Shown piece by piece: positions 16,812 to 25,915 of a stretch of 64,000 bases of DNA. The notes under the pieces were generated by a model, which was not told the DNA's origin, made no database searches, and worked only from the letters and a program-made list of their open reading frames with translations. Position numbers and translations under genes: made by a program. Positions within the stretch are counted from its first letter, which is position 1. The number at the start of each line of letters is the position of its first letter. The DNA is from Rhizobium sp. N324 (GTDB taxonomy: Bacteria; Pseudomonadota; Alphaproteobacteria; Rhizobiales; Rhizobiaceae), in assembly GCF_001664485.1 (NCBI RefSeq), contig NZ_CP013630.1:2297001-2361000 (forward strand). Reading direction: 5' to 3'.

Positions 16812-17477
16812 TCAGTGGTCACGCCGGAAACCCTGGCTCTGCTTCGAGCCGCCTTGCGACTGGTTTTGCGATTGGCGATCGGAATCGTTCGATGGCGAAG
16901 CAGCGCCGGCGCTATAGGTGTAGGCCCGCACCTTGGCACTGCCATGCGTGGCATCTCGCGTCGCAACGGGTCGCGTGTCGTCAAATGCGCTCTCGGACAC
17001 AGCGAGGTCATCCGATGCTTTGCCGCCGGAAGATTGGCCGGCAAAACCGGTATTGGATGCGCCTTGCTGCCTGTCCTCCAATGACCAGAGGTCTGCCCGT
17101 TCATCCATGTCGATGCTGCCCTCGTCGTCCAGAATATCGTGGACGGTTTCATAGAGCGCGTCATCGATATCGTTGACCTGGACGAGGAAGCCGCCTCGCC
17201 GCAGCCCTTCTGCATAGACCGCCCGATCCTCGTCGGGGAAGAAGAAGTCGGCCAGCGCGTCGAAGAAGCCGCTGCGGTCGTCGCTCATCGTGCCGGCGGT
17301 TTTTCCATCCGCCTCATATCCCGGCATCAACCGAATTCTCGCAACCGGGACGCCGGCGTCTTCGAGACGGGAGACGGCGGATTCGGCTTCCGATCGGCCG
17401 TCGAAAAATGCGGTAAGGCTGCCGCCGCCCGTCGGGCTCGAAAAGGCTGGATTGGTATCGTTGTAAATGCTGCTCAT
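16812..17477 (-). CDS. Stress-type protein with YflT-like domain
   Basis: This 221-residue cytoplasmic protein is of unproven function. The first 110 residues (SLTAFFDGRSEAESAVSRLE, DAGVPVARIRLMPGYE, then a DEDRAVYAEGLRRGGFLVQV segment) fit the general stress protein 17M/YflT-like fold seen in heat- or osmotically induced proteins. The C-terminal half is a low-complexity Ser/Gln/Asp-rich tail, probably disordered. The start ATG at 17477 follows GAGGAG. Stress or stationary-phase expression is an inference from the family and neighbours. Confidence 0.7.
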   Translation of the reverse strand: MSSIYNDTNPAFSSPTGGGSLTAFFDGRSEAESAVSRLEDAGVPVARIRLMPGYEADGKTAGTMSDDRSGFFDALADFFFPDEDRAVYAEGLRRGGFLVQVNDIDDALYETVHDILDDEGSIDMDERADLWSLEDRQQGASNTGFAGQSSGGKASDDLAVSESAFDDTRPVATRDATHGSAKVRAYTYSAGAASPSNDSDRQSQNQSQGGSKQSQGFRRDH

Positions 17478-17763
17478 GGGAATCTCCTCTCGATGCATAG
17501 GCCCACGCCGTCGATCCGCGGGCTGTTTTCCTGATCAGAAAAACAGGTGGATGAGAGGAATGTTCCAAGCCCATGCGCGGGAGATGTTGGCGGCATCAGC
17601 CGCACCGCCCGCCCCGGCATCGGCGGCTCTCCAATATCGAAATAAGGAACGTTTTGGCGTCAAGGATCGTTGTCCGGCGCCACCGCAATTCAAAGCGCCG
17701 TAGCGGTTGACGTCAAACCTTCGAGACGCTAGCACGGCTGTTGACGCATTGGGGATATTTCAT

Positions 17764-18369
17764 ATGGACATCTTTACGGCAGCCGGCCTGACGGCTTTGC
17801 TGCAGGTCATTGCTATCGACCTTGTTCTTGCCGGCGACAACGCCGTGGTTATCGGTCTTGCCGCTGCCGGCCTCGAGGCCACGCAGCGCCGAAAGGCGAT
17901 CATCGTCGGCATAGCGGCCGCGACCATCCTGCGTATTCTCTTTGCCAGCGTTGCGGTCTATCTGCTCGCGATCGTCGGTCTGCTGCTGGCCGGCGGGCTT
18001 CTGCTCCTCTGGGTTTGCTGGAAGATGTGGCGTGAGCTTCGCGCCGGCCACGGCGAAAACCACGAAGCGGCGGGCGCCGAAGGCGTGCCGAAAAAGACCT
18101 TTTTCCAGGCGGCGACCCAGATCGTCATCGCCGACGTCTCGATGTCGCTCGATAACGTGCTCGCCGTTGCCGGGGCCGCGCGCGAACATCCGAGCGTGCT
18201 GATCATCGGTCTTGCCCTGTCGATCGCGCTGATGGGCATCGCCGCCAACCTGATCGCCCGGTTGCTCAGCAACCATCGCTGGATCGCCTATGTCGGCTTG
18301 CTGATCATCCTCTACGTCTCGCTCGACATGATCTATCGCGGCGCCGTCGAGATTATGCCCTACATGTAG
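17764..18369 (+). CDS. TerC/YjbE-family integral membrane protein
   Basis: This 201-residue inner-membrane protein has about six spans and is probably a metal (manganese-type) exporter or an envelope homeostasis factor. The signature acidic motifs VIAIDLVLAGDNAVVIGLAA and IVIADVSMSLDNVLAVAGAA are the paired TerC half-motifs that hold the ion-binding Asp and Asn residues. ATG 17764 is used; upstream in-frame codons lack family similarity. I did not find a yybP-ykoY riboswitch signature in the 265 bp upstream. Confidence 0.87.
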   Translation: MDIFTAAGLTALLQVIAIDLVLAGDNAVVIGLAAAGLEATQRRKAIIVGIAAATILRILFASVAVYLLAIVGLLLAGGLLLLWVCWKMWRELRAGHGENHEAAGAEGVPKKTFFQAATQIVIADVSMSLDNVLAVAGAAREHPSVLIIGLALSIALMGIAANLIARLLSNHRWIAYVGLLIILYVSLDMIYRGAVEIMPYM

Positions 18370-18403
18370 TGATTTCAGGCCCGATCATGCTCTGGGTCGG
18401 GGC

Positions 18404-19228
18404 TCAAGCCCCGATCCTGACCTCGGTTTCGAAACTCATCTGATCATAGGCCGGCACCACATGGTCCGGCGTCTCGGCCATCACAGCGTCGTAATCGAGC
18501 GGCGTGTGCATATGGGTGAGGATCGCCCGTTTCGGCTTCAGCCGGCCGATCCAGTCGAGCGACTGTTCCAGCGACAGATGGCTCGGATGATAGGTATATT
18601 GCAGCGCGTCGATGATCAGCACATCGAGGTTCTGAAGCTTGTCGACAGTCTGCGGCGGGAAGTCGCTGATATCGCTGCAATAAGCCACATCGCCGATCCG
18701 AAAGCCGAGCGAGTGGATATCGCCGTGCTGCTGAAAATGCGGATGAAACTGTATCTTGCCGCCGGGGCCGCGGATTTCGATGGGGTCGTCAAGGTTTTCG
18801 ATGACAACAGGCAGCACGATCGGCGGATAATTGCTGCCCGGCGGCGTTTCCAGGCAATAGCCGAAGGCTTCCCGCAGCCTGTCCATCGTATATTGATCGG
18901 CAAAGATCGGCACCCGGCGGCGGGTGTTGTGAAAATAGCCGCGCAGATCGTCAATGCCGTGAATATGATCAGCATGCGGATGGCTGTAGAGCACGGCATC
19001 GACATGGTCGGCCCCTGCCCTGATCATCTGCTCGCGAAAATCCGGCCCGGTGTCGATGACGACGGTGGTGACGCCGCCATCCGGCGCAAATTGCTGCACC
19101 ATGAAGGCGGCGCGGGTGCGCCGGTTCTTCGGATTGTCGGGATTGCAGGCGCCCCAGTCGCCGGTAATGCGCGGCACGCCCGGTGACGACGAACAGCCGA
19201 GAATGGTGAAGCGCCGCCGGTAGAGCAC
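18404..19228 (-). CDS. MBL-fold metal-dependent hydrolase (PhnP-like)
   Basis: This 274-residue metallo-beta-lactamase-fold enzyme is likely a phosphodiesterase related to PhnP or RNase Z. The dinuclear metal motif SHPHADHIHGIDDLRG is intact, as are the later ligands in YCSDISDFP and ILTHMHTPLD. Translation probably starts at GTG 19228, four bases after the TGA of the TatD gene (19233), which suggests coupled translation; an upstream in-frame extension is not family-like. It is the third gene of a metG-tatD-MBL string, a common alphaproteobacterial order. The physiological substrate is unknown. Confidence 0.9.
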   Translation of the reverse strand: MLYRRRFTILGCSSSPGVPRITGDWGACNPDNPKNRRTRAAFMVQQFAPDGGVTTVVIDTGPDFREQMIRAGADHVDAVLYSHPHADHIHGIDDLRGYFHNTRRRVPIFADQYTMDRLREAFGYCLETPPGSNYPPIVLPVVIENLDDPIEIRGPGGKIQFHPHFQQHGDIHSLGFRIGDVAYCSDISDFPPQTVDKLQNLDVLIIDALQYTYHPSHLSLEQSLDWIGRLKPKRAILTHMHTPLDYDAVMAETPDHVVPAYDQMSFETEVRIGA

Positions 19229-19232
19229 GCTC

Positions 19233-20015
19233 TCAGACCCTCGGCATCTTCGTAAACAGGCGCAAAGCGTTCTCCGTCGTGATCCGTGCGACCTCCGCGT
19301 AGGAAAGGCCGATCGTCTCGGCGAGTACCTCGGCGGTGTTGACGACATAGGAGGGTTCGTTGCGCTTGCCGCGCCAGCGCTTCGGCGCCAGATACGGCGC
19401 GTCCGTTTCCACCAGCAGCCGATCCAGAGGGATCGTCCTGGCGATGTCGCGCAGCTCTTCCGACTTCGGGAAGGTCAGGATTCCCGAAAAGGAGACGTAG
19501 CCGCCGAGCTCAACGCCGGTGCGCGCCAGCTCCGGGCCTGCCGAGAAGCAGTGCAGGATGAAGGGGAAGGCCCCCTTCCCCGTCTCCTCGGTCAGGATTG
19601 CCGCCATGTCCTCATCGGCACTGCGGCTGTGGATGACGAGCGGCAGCCGGGTCTCGCGCGCCGCCGCGATGTGCCGGCGGAAGCCGGTCTGCTGGTCCTC
19701 GGGCTTCTGCGTATCGTAGAAATAATCAAGGCCGGCCTCGCCGATCGCCACCACCTTCTCATGGGCATTGGCAAGGCGCACCAGCTCTTCCGTCTGGATA
19801 TCCAGCTCTTCGTCGGCATTGTTCGGATGCGTGCCGACCGAGCAGAACACCGAGGGATATTTCTCGGTGATCGCAAGCAGCCCGTCGAGCTTGCGCACCC
19901 GCGTCGAGATCGTCACCATCTGCTTGACGCCGGCCTGGTGGGCGCGCGTAACGATCTCGTCGCGCTCCGCCTCGAAGTCGGCGAAATCCAGATGGCAATG
20001 CGTATCGATCAGCAC
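19233..20015 (-). CDS. TatD-family metal-dependent DNase/hydrolase
   Basis: This 260-residue TIM-barrel hydrolase belongs to the TatD family, linked to 3'-5' exonuclease activity in DNA repair and apoptosis-like degradation. The metal ligands are visible in DTHCHLDFADF, GEAGLDYFYD, LVIHSRSADED, ILHCFSAG and ETDAPYLAPKRWRGKRN. The start is GTG 20015, four bases after the metG stop; the protein begins MLIDTHCHLD, as is typical. The tight spacing to metG and to the MBL gene indicates one operon. Confidence 0.94.
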   Translation of the reverse strand: MLIDTHCHLDFADFEAERDEIVTRAHQAGVKQMVTISTRVRKLDGLLAITEKYPSVFCSVGTHPNNADEELDIQTEELVRLANAHEKVVAIGEAGLDYFYDTQKPEDQQTGFRRHIAAARETRLPLVIHSRSADEDMAAILTEETGKGAFPFILHCFSAGPELARTGVELGGYVSFSGILTFPKSEELRDIARTIPLDRLLVETDAPYLAPKRWRGKRNEPSYVVNTAEVLAETIGLSYAEVARITTENALRLFTKMPRV

Positions 20016-20019
20016 AGCC

Positions 20020-21570
20020 TCAAGCCTCCGGAGCCACGTATCGCGGGAAGACCGGCGTTGGCGCTTCGAGCGGCGTTCCGGCAACAAGACGGCCGGATTC
20101 ACCCAGAGCGGCGAAGTCGCGTTTGTCGTCGGCTGCCGCGACCAGATCGAGCAGCTTGCCCGATGAATCCGGCATGAAGGGCTGCAGCAGAATGGCGATC
20201 TGGCGCACCACTTCGGCCGTGACATAGAGCACCGTGCCCATACGCTCGGGATCGGTCTTCTTCAGCGCCCACGGCGCCTGGCCGGCAAAATAACGGTCCG
20301 TCTCGGACACGACCGCGATGATCGAGGCAAGCGCCCGGTGGATCTGCTGCTTGCTCATGTCCTCGCGCGTCGACGCGTGCAGCGCGTCGGCCTGCGCCAG
20401 CATCGCCTTGTCCTCGTCGGTCAGCGGCCCGCATTCCGGGATCTTGCCGTCGCAGTTCTTGACGATCATCGACAGCGAGCGGCTGGCGAGATTGCCGATG
20501 CCGTTGGCAAGGTCGGAGTTGATGCGCGTACCGATCGCCTCTTCGCTGTAGCTGCCGTCCTGGCCGAAGGATACTTCGCGCAGGAAGAAGTAGCGCACCT
20601 GGTCGAGGCCGAAATGGTTCACCAGGTTGACGGGATCGACGACATTGCCGAGCGACTTCGACATCTTCTCGCCCTTGTTGAGCAGGAAGCCGTGGGCGAA
20701 GACCCGCTTCGGAAGCGGCAGCTTTGCCGACATCAGGAAGGCCGGCCAGTAGACGGCGTGGAAACGGATGATGTCCTTGCCGATGATGTGCACATCCGCC
20801 GGCCAATATTTCGCCCGCGGGCCGTTCCTGTCCTCGATATAGCCCGTGGCGGTAATGTAGTTGGTCAGTGCGTCGACCCAGACATACATGACGTGGGACG
20901 GATCATTGGGCACCTTGATGCCCCAGTCGAAGGTCGTGCGCGAGACTGAAAGGTCTTTCAAGCCCGATTTAACAAAGGAGATCACCTCGTTGCGGCGCTC
21001 GGCCGGACCGATGAAATCGGGATTGGCCTCGTAATGGGCCAGCAGCTTCTCCTGGTATTCGGAGAGCTTGAAGAAATAGCTTGCCTCTTCAACCCACTCG
21101 ACGGGCGTGCCCTGCGGTCCGTAGCGCACGCCGTCGGCGCGCAGCTCCGTCTCGTTTTCCTGGTAATAGGCCTCGTCGCGCACCGAATACCAGCCGGCAT
21201 AGCTATCCTTGTAGATGTCGCCATTCTCGGCCATCAGGTTCCAGATGTTGCGCGACGTTTCGTGATGGCGTTCCTGCGTGGTGCGGATGAAGTCGTCGTT
21301 CGAGGCGTTCAGCAGCTTGGCCATCGCCTGGAATTCGCCGGAGTTGCGGTCGGCGAGCGCCTGGGCGGTAATGCCCTCGGCGCGCGCCGTCTGCTGCATC
21401 TTCTGGCCGTGTTCGTCGGTGCCGGTCAGGAAGAACACGTCCCTGCCATCCAGGCGCTGGTAGCGCGCCATCGCATCCGTCGCGATCAGCTCATAGGCAT
21501 GGCCGATATGCGGCTTGCCGTTCGGATAGGAAATCGCGGTGGTGATGTAGAAGGGGGTCTTGTCTGTCAT
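20020..21570 (-). CDS. metG: Methionyl-tRNA synthetase
   Basis: This 516-residue class I aminoacyl-tRNA synthetase charges tRNA-Met. HIGH lies at residues 21-24 ([11 protein letters not shown]) and the KMSKS loop at about residue 301 ([14 protein letters not shown]). The connective region [14 protein letters not shown] lacks zinc-binding cysteines, as in the shorter MetG subgroup, and there is no C-terminal Trbp111-like tRNA-binding domain. The ATG at 21570 is preferred to the in-frame ATG three codons upstream. It heads the tatD/MBL operon and is divergent from the TauE gene. Confidence 0.97.
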   Translation of the reverse strand: MTDKTPFYITTAISYPNGKPHIGHAYELIATDAMARYQRLDGRDVFFLTGTDEHGQKMQQTARAEGITAQALADRNSGEFQAMAKLLNASNDDFIRTTQERHHETSRNIWNLMAENGDIYKDSYAGWYSVRDEAYYQENETELRADGVRYGPQGTPVEWVEEASYFFKLSEYQEKLLAHYEANPDFIGPAERRNEVISFVKSGLKDLSVSRTTFDWGIKVPNDPSHVMYVWVDALTNYITATGYIEDRNGPRAKYWPADVHIIGKDIIRFHAVYWPAFLMSAKLPLPKRVFAHGFLLNKGEKMSKSLGNVVDPVNLVNHFGLDQVRYFFLREVSFGQDGSYSEEAIGTRINSDLANGIGNLASRSLSMIVKNCDGKIPECGPLTDEDKAMLAQADALHASTREDMSKQQIHRALASIIAVVSETDRYFAGQAPWALKKTDPERMGTVLYVTAEVVRQIAILLQPFMPDSSGKLLDLVAAADDKRDFAALGESGRLVAGTPLEAPTPVFPRYVAPEA

Positions 21571-21804
21571 GGCGGCCAATGTCCGGCTAACTCTACAAAA
21601 ATGGTCAGCCGCTCTTAGCGCATGTCACCGTCAAGCGAAACATCAAGTTTCGCCACCATCAATGATTTCCGGGACTGAAGGGTAGTGAACTTGACTCGGC
21701 TTCTGCCGCAATCTACCCGTCATGGAAAAGAGGGCGGGACAGAACGAAGTGCCAGTTTTCATCTACCGGGATAGTCGTGGCCGCGCGCCGTCGGAGGCGC
21801 TTGA

Positions 21805-22593
21805 TTGACATTCGAGCCTCTCTATTCGCTTTCGGGCCTCTTCGTCGGCGCGCTTGTCGGAATCACCGGCGTCGGTGGCGGTTCGCTGATGACGCCGCTG
21901 CTGGTGCTGCTCTTCGGCGTCCATCCCGCAACCGCCGTTGGCACCGATCTTCTCTATGCGGCGATCACCAAGACCGCCGGCACCGCCGTCCACGGCATGC
22001 ACGGGCGCGTCAACTGGAAGATCGTCGGCAGTCTCGCAATCGGCAGCGTGCCGGCCGCTTTGCTGATGCTGTGGCTGCTGGCAGGCGTCGATCGCAAAAG
22101 CATCGGCGTCACCAATACGATCACCACGGCGCTCGGCTGGCTTCTTGTCATGACCGCGATCATGCTGGTCTTCCGAGGCCCGATCCTCGAGATGGCGCGC
22201 CGCGCCATCGGCCACCGCACGCCGCCGCAGCCGAGAACCATTCTTGCCCTCACCGTCATTCTTGGATTCCTGCTCGGGGTCCTCGTCACCCTGACCTCGG
22301 TCGGTGCCGGCGCCTTGGGTGTGACGATCCTGCTGATCCTTTATCCCAGGCTCGACGTGCGCGAAATCGTCGGCTCCGATATCGTCCATGCGGTGCCGCT
22401 GACCCTGATCGGCGGCACCGGCTACTGGCTGATCGGTGAAATCGACTGGCCGATGCTGTTTGCCCTGCTCATCGGCTCCATCCCCGGCATCATCATCGGC
22501 AGCCTGCTGGCGCCGAGGCTACACGAACGCACCATCCGCATCGTCCTTGCCGCAACACTTGCCGTCGTTGCAGGCAAGCTCTTGGCCGGCTGA
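21805..22593 (+). CDS. TauE/SafE-family sulfite or sulfonate exporter
   Basis: This 262-residue membrane protein has about eight spans. Two repeated half-motifs of the family are seen, GALVGITGVGGGSLMTPLLV and GVLVTLTSVGAGALGVTILL. The start is TTG 21805 behind GGAGG at 21793. Members export sulfite, sulfoacetate or other organic anions. The neighbours (metG, holB) give no pathway hint. It is divergent from metG and convergent with holB, with a palindromic repeat after its stop. Confidence 0.88.
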   Translation: MTFEPLYSLSGLFVGALVGITGVGGGSLMTPLLVLLFGVHPATAVGTDLLYAAITKTAGTAVHGMHGRVNWKIVGSLAIGSVPAALLMLWLLAGVDRKSIGVTNTITTALGWLLVMTAIMLVFRGPILEMARRAIGHRTPPQPRTILALTVILGFLLGVLVTLTSVGAGALGVTILLILYPRLDVREIVGSDIVHAVPLTLIGGTGYWLIGEIDWPMLFALLIGSIPGIIIGSLLAPRLHERTIRIVLAATLAVVAGKLLAG

Positions 22594-22618
22594 ACACAGC
22601 ATCGGGATTTAAAATTTA

Positions 22619-22667
22619 ATGCATGTCGCCCGGAAGTGTGCAGCGGTTCCGGGATCACGACATGCAT
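22619..22667. repeat. Rhizobial palindromic intergenic repeat
   Basis: Arms ATGCATGTCG and CGACATGCAT flank an inner stem of GC-rich sequence. I recognise this as a very common dispersed rhizobial palindrome. It sits between the convergent TauE and holB genes, where the hairpin could act as a bidirectional terminator or an RNA-processing site. Confidence 0.7.
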
Positions 22668-22699
22668 AACGCTAAGGATTGAAGCGCGATGCGACGCGC

Positions 22700-23725
22700 T
22701 TAGAGACCCGGCTGCTTGATATCGGCGAGAATGCTGATGATCGTCTGTTTGCGGTCGAGGTTATAGGCATCCGAAATGGTCAGCCGCTCGGTGATCTCGG
22801 AATAGAGGCGCGCCAGCCGTTCCGCAGCAGCGATCTGCCCCTCGCCTGCCGCCGCGCGCGCCCGGTTCATGATATCGTCGCCGACATGGCTGACGAAGAA
22901 ATCGAAGATCGTGTCGCTTTCTTTGCCCGAAAGCGCGTCGGCCAGCCGATGCATGGCCTTGCGGGCCGTCGGTCCTTCGGCCAACAGCATCTCGCCATAG
23001 GCGGCGATGATCTCTCCGCCGCCGTAGTTCAAAAGTTTCAGCGCTTCGCCGACGCTGCCCTTGGCAGCCGAAAGCACCGCTCCGCCCTCGCCGGATATGC
23101 CGAGATGCGCAAGCGCCGCCATCAGCGCATCGTCGGCAAGCGGCGCCAGTTTCAGCGGCAGGCAGCGCGAGCGGATCGTCGGCAGCAATCGTCCCGGCGC
23201 ATGCGAGAGCACCAGGAACAGCGCCCGCTTCGGCGGTTCCTCCAGGATCTTCAGGATGGCGTTGGCCGCATTGCGGTTCATGTCGTCGGCCGGATCGATG
23301 ATGACGATCCGCCAATTGCCGGTGCCCGAGGTCTGCGAGAAGAATTTCCCGGCGCGGCGAACCTCGTCGACGGTGATCGCCGACTTCACTTTGCCGGTCT
23401 TTTCATCCACCGGACGGGCGAGATGCAGCAGATTGTGCGAGGCGCCTGAAGTGATCTGCCGGCTGACGGAAGAGGCAGGATCCGGATCGCCGATCGTCTC
23501 CGGCGCCGTGGCCGGATCGGGATGCGACAGCACGTGATTGGCGAAGCGGAAGGCAAGCGTCGCCTTGCCGATGCCCTCCGGCCCCTCTATCAGGATGGCG
23601 TGGTGACCCTTGCCGGATCGATAGGATTGCGCAAGGAAGGCCTCCGCCTCCTCGTGGCCGAACAGCCTGGTATTTTCCCCCGGCCAGATGGCGCCGTCGA
23701 GCAGTCCGGGCCTTTCCTCACTCAT
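22700..23725 (-). CDS. holB: DNA polymerase III delta-prime subunit
   Basis: This 341-residue clamp-loader subunit is of the AAA+ family. The P-loop is present at about residues 49-57 (GPEGIGKAT), as are the delta-prime segment [20 protein letters not shown], then ILEEPP and the sensor 1 region [18 protein letters not shown]. The P-loop lysine is kept, though delta-prime usually does not hydrolyse ATP. The start overlaps the end of tmk by 8 bp; the tmk-holB pair is a conserved bacterial arrangement. Confidence 0.94.
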   Translation of the reverse strand: MSEERPGLLDGAIWPGENTRLFGHEEAEAFLAQSYRSGKGHHAILIEGPEGIGKATLAFRFANHVLSHPDPATAPETIGDPDPASSVSRQITSGASHNLLHLARPVDEKTGKVKSAITVDEVRRAGKFFSQTSGTGNWRIVIIDPADDMNRNAANAILKILEEPPKRALFLVLSHAPGRLLPTIRSRCLPLKLAPLADDALMAALAHLGISGEGGAVLSAAKGSVGEALKLLNYGGGEIIAAYGEMLLAEGPTARKAMHRLADALSGKESDTIFDFFVSHVGDDIMNRARAAAGEGQIAAAERLARLYSEITERLTISDAYNLDRKQTIISILADIKQPGL

Positions 23726-24398
23726 GATGGGCGGCTTCCGGCGTGCGGGTGCGGCCTACCCGCGACAGCAGTTGTTGAACGATCGCCTGAATCTCGGCGG
23801 CGATCGCCTCCTCGCTCTGCATGGCGTTGATCACGTGACAGCGCTCCGGCTCGCGGGCGGCAATATCGAGAAAGGCTTCGCGGCGTTTCTCGTGGGTTTC
23901 GAGCCGCTCTTTCTCGAAGCGGTCGGGAGCGTCGGCGGCGGCGCGCTTCTGCGCCCGCTCCAGCCCGATTTTGGCGGGGATGTCGAGGATCACGGTGCAA
24001 TCCGGCATCACGCCGTTGATGGCGATGCGCTGCAGCGTCTCGATGAAATCGGGCTCGAGATTGCCGGTGACGCCCTGGTAGACGCGGGAGGAATCCATGA
24101 AACGGTCGCAGAGCACGATTCTGCCGGCGGCCAGTGCAGGCCGGATCACCTCTTCGACATGGTCGTTGCGTGCCGCCGCAAAAAGGATCGCCTCCATCCG
24201 CGTGCCGAAGGCTTCGGCGGCCCCCGACAGCAGCACGTGGCGCACCGCCTCGGCTCCCGGCGATCCGCCCGGTTCCCGCGTCACCAGCACATCGTGGCCT
24301 TCGCCCTTCAGTGCCTCGGCGAGCCGGCGAATCTGCGTGGATTTCCCAGCGCCCTCCCCGCCTTCAAACGTAACGAACAATCCCGCACCGGATGACAA
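23718..24398 (-). CDS. tmk: Thymidylate kinase
   Basis: This enzyme of about 226 residues phosphorylates dTMP to dTDP. The P-loop [11 protein letters not shown], the DR motif [15 protein letters not shown] and the TREPGGSP segment are all present. A TTG at 24398, six bases after GGGAAG, gives an N-terminus ([14 protein letters not shown]) like other rhizobial Tmk proteins. An ATG at 24428 in the same frame is the alternative and would add ten residues. It overlaps holB by 8 bp. Confidence 0.93.
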   Translation of the reverse strand: MSSGAGLFVTFEGGEGAGKSTQIRRLAEALKGEGHDVLVTREPGGSPGAEAVRHVLLSGAAEAFGTRMEAILFAAARNDHVEEVIRPALAAGRIVLCDRFMDSSRVYQGVTGNLEPDFIETLQRIAINGVMPDCTVILDIPAKIGLERAQKRAAADAPDRFEKERLETHEKRREAFLDIAAREPERCHVINAMQSEEAIAAEIQAIVQQLLSRVGRTRTPEAAHHE

Positions 24399-24530
24399 TG
24401 ACAACTTCCCGCATTCCAGGCGCCGCACGCGCCTTGCTTCTTCTATCTATCCGAAGACAGCAGGAAGGAAAACCTTTCGCCGCGGCGACATATTCACCTT
24501 TCCCGGCAAATTGCATCGCAAAGCCGGCAT

Positions 24531-25841
24531 TCAGCCGGGCGCGGACTTCTCCCAGAGCCAGGAGAAAAGCAGCGATTCCCCAAGTTCCAGCATGGCGTCG
24601 ACAGCCCGGCTGCTGAGCGAGCCTTCGCCGACCGCCTGCACCGTATAGAGCGGCACCTCCCTGAGCAGCCGGGTTCCCGCGAAAATCCTGAGCGTGCCTG
24701 CCTGGGTATCTGGTGTCACCGGCGCCGTCAGCGGCCAGCGATAGATGATGCGCGCCGACAGCCGGTCGGGATTGCTAATTGGGATATAGACGCTGACCGG
24801 CGCTTTGGCCACGAGATCGACGGTGCGCGACATGCCGCCATAGACGCTGGCGGCACCGATCACTTCATTTTCGGCGAAGATCTGCCGGTTCTCGAAGGCC
24901 GTCAGCCCCCATTCGAGCACGCGCTTGGCCTCCTCCGTCCGCTCCTTGTCGGAAGCGATGCCGGCAAGCGCCAGAAACAGCCGCCTGCCGTCCCGCTCGA
25001 CCGACGCGACGATCGAGTAGCCCTCGCCCTCGGTAAAGCCGGTGGCCAGCCCGTCCGCGCCGAGATCGAGCCCGAGCAGGGGATTGCGGTTGCGCTGGAA
25101 GATCTTGTTCCACTCGAAATCCGGCTGCGCAAAATAGGGATAGAGGTTGGGATAGGACTGCTGCAGGGCGGTGGCCAGCGTCACCATCTCCCGCGCCGTG
25201 ACTTTGCTCTTTCCGTCGGGAAGGCCGGTGGAATTGCCGAACTCGGCCTTCTCCATGCCGAGCTCACGGGCGCGCCGCGTCATCGACACGGCAAATTGCT
25301 GCTCGCTTCCGGCCATGCCTTCGGCAAGGATGATGCAGCTGTCATTGGCACCCTGGATGGCGACGCCTTTGATGAGGTCCTCGACGCGCACGCGCGATTT
25401 GAGGCTGGCAAACATCGTTGCCGTCCTCGACGGCGCACCGCCGGTTCTCCAGGCATATTCGGAAACGGGATATTCGGTATCGAAGGTGATCTGGCCCTTC
25501 GTCACCGCATCGAAGACGAGATCCATCGTCATCAGCTTGGCGAGCGAAGCCGGCGAAAAGCCCTGATCCTCGTTCTTGGCGAGAAGCACCGTGCCGGTGG
25601 CCGCCTCGATCATATAGGCCTGCGCCGCCTTGGTGGCGAAACCGGCGGCCCCGCTATCGGCCGCAAGCGCTCCGGTGGTCAACGGGATGAGGCATGCCAG
25701 AGCAATTCCAGCAAAAGTGCGTAGCGCTTTTGCGTCCGGAATTGCGGTGAAAACGAGAGATTGAGCAATTCCAGCAAGAGTGCGCAACGGTTTTGCGTCC
25801 GGAATTGCTGTGAAACAAAGGCGAAGCACAGGCTTCAGCAT
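24531..25841 (-). CDS. D-alanyl-D-alanine carboxypeptidase-like protein (S11 family)
   Basis: This 436-residue periplasmic penicillin-binding protein of the DacF/DacC type would trim peptidoglycan stem peptides. The SxxK motif is intact (SPASLAKLMTMD). Two other active-site motifs deviate: the SxN triad reads GAN (IQGANDSC) and the KTG triad reads ATG (ADGLATGFTEGEGYS). A C-terminal PBP5-type domain and an amphipathic tail (LGESLLFSWLWEK) follow. The first 50 residues are unusual: FTAIPDAKPLRTLAGIA and FTAIPDAKALRTFAGIA are near repeats, encoded by two palindromic elements that now form the signal region. Confidence 0.88.
   Translation of the reverse strand: MLKPVLRLCFTAIPDAKPLRTLAGIAQSLVFTAIPDAKALRTFAGIALACLIPLTTGALAADSGAAGFATKAAQAYMIEAATGTVLLAKNEDQGFSPASLAKLMTMDLVFDAVTKGQITFDTEYPVSEYAWRTGGAPSRTATMFASLKSRVRVEDLIKGVAIQGANDSCIILAEGMAGSEQQFAVSMTRRARELGMEKAEFGNSTGLPDGKSKVTAREMVTLATALQQSYPNLYPYFAQPDFEWNKIFQRNRNPLLGLDLGADGLATGFTEGEGYSIVASVERDGRRLFLALAGIASDKERTEEAKRVLEWGLTAFENRQIFAENEVIGAASVYGGMSRTVDLVAKAPVSVYIPISNPDRLSARIIYRWPLTAPVTPDTQAGTLRIFAGTRLLREVPLYTVQAVGEGSLSSRAVDAMLELGESLLFSWLWEKSAPG
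25701..25746. repeat. Palindromic repeat copy A within the carboxypeptidase gene
   Basis: The arms AGCAATTCC and GGAATTGC flank an inner stem GCAAAAG/CTTTTGC. It is one of two tandem copies and encodes part of the signal region of the neighbouring gene on the minus strand. It resembles a dispersed rhizobial palindrome family. Confidence 0.7.
25764..25809. repeat. Palindromic repeat copy B within the carboxypeptidase gene
   Basis: This second copy, 63 bp from copy A in the same phase, has the same arms (AGCAATTCC and GGAATTGCT) and few internal differences. The 63-bp period keeps the reading frame, so the encoded 21-residue unit is repeated. Confidence 0.7.
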
Positions 25842-25915
25842 CGGGTGTTTCCATCGATCGAGCGGCGTGTCGTCTGAAGGTTAGAGCGAGAGGAAATCCG
25901 ATGCAATCGCCGCGC

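Noticed and set aside
17640..17763. Manganese riboswitch upstream of the TerC-family gene
   Set aside because: I looked for yybP-ykoY signature sequences and saw none.
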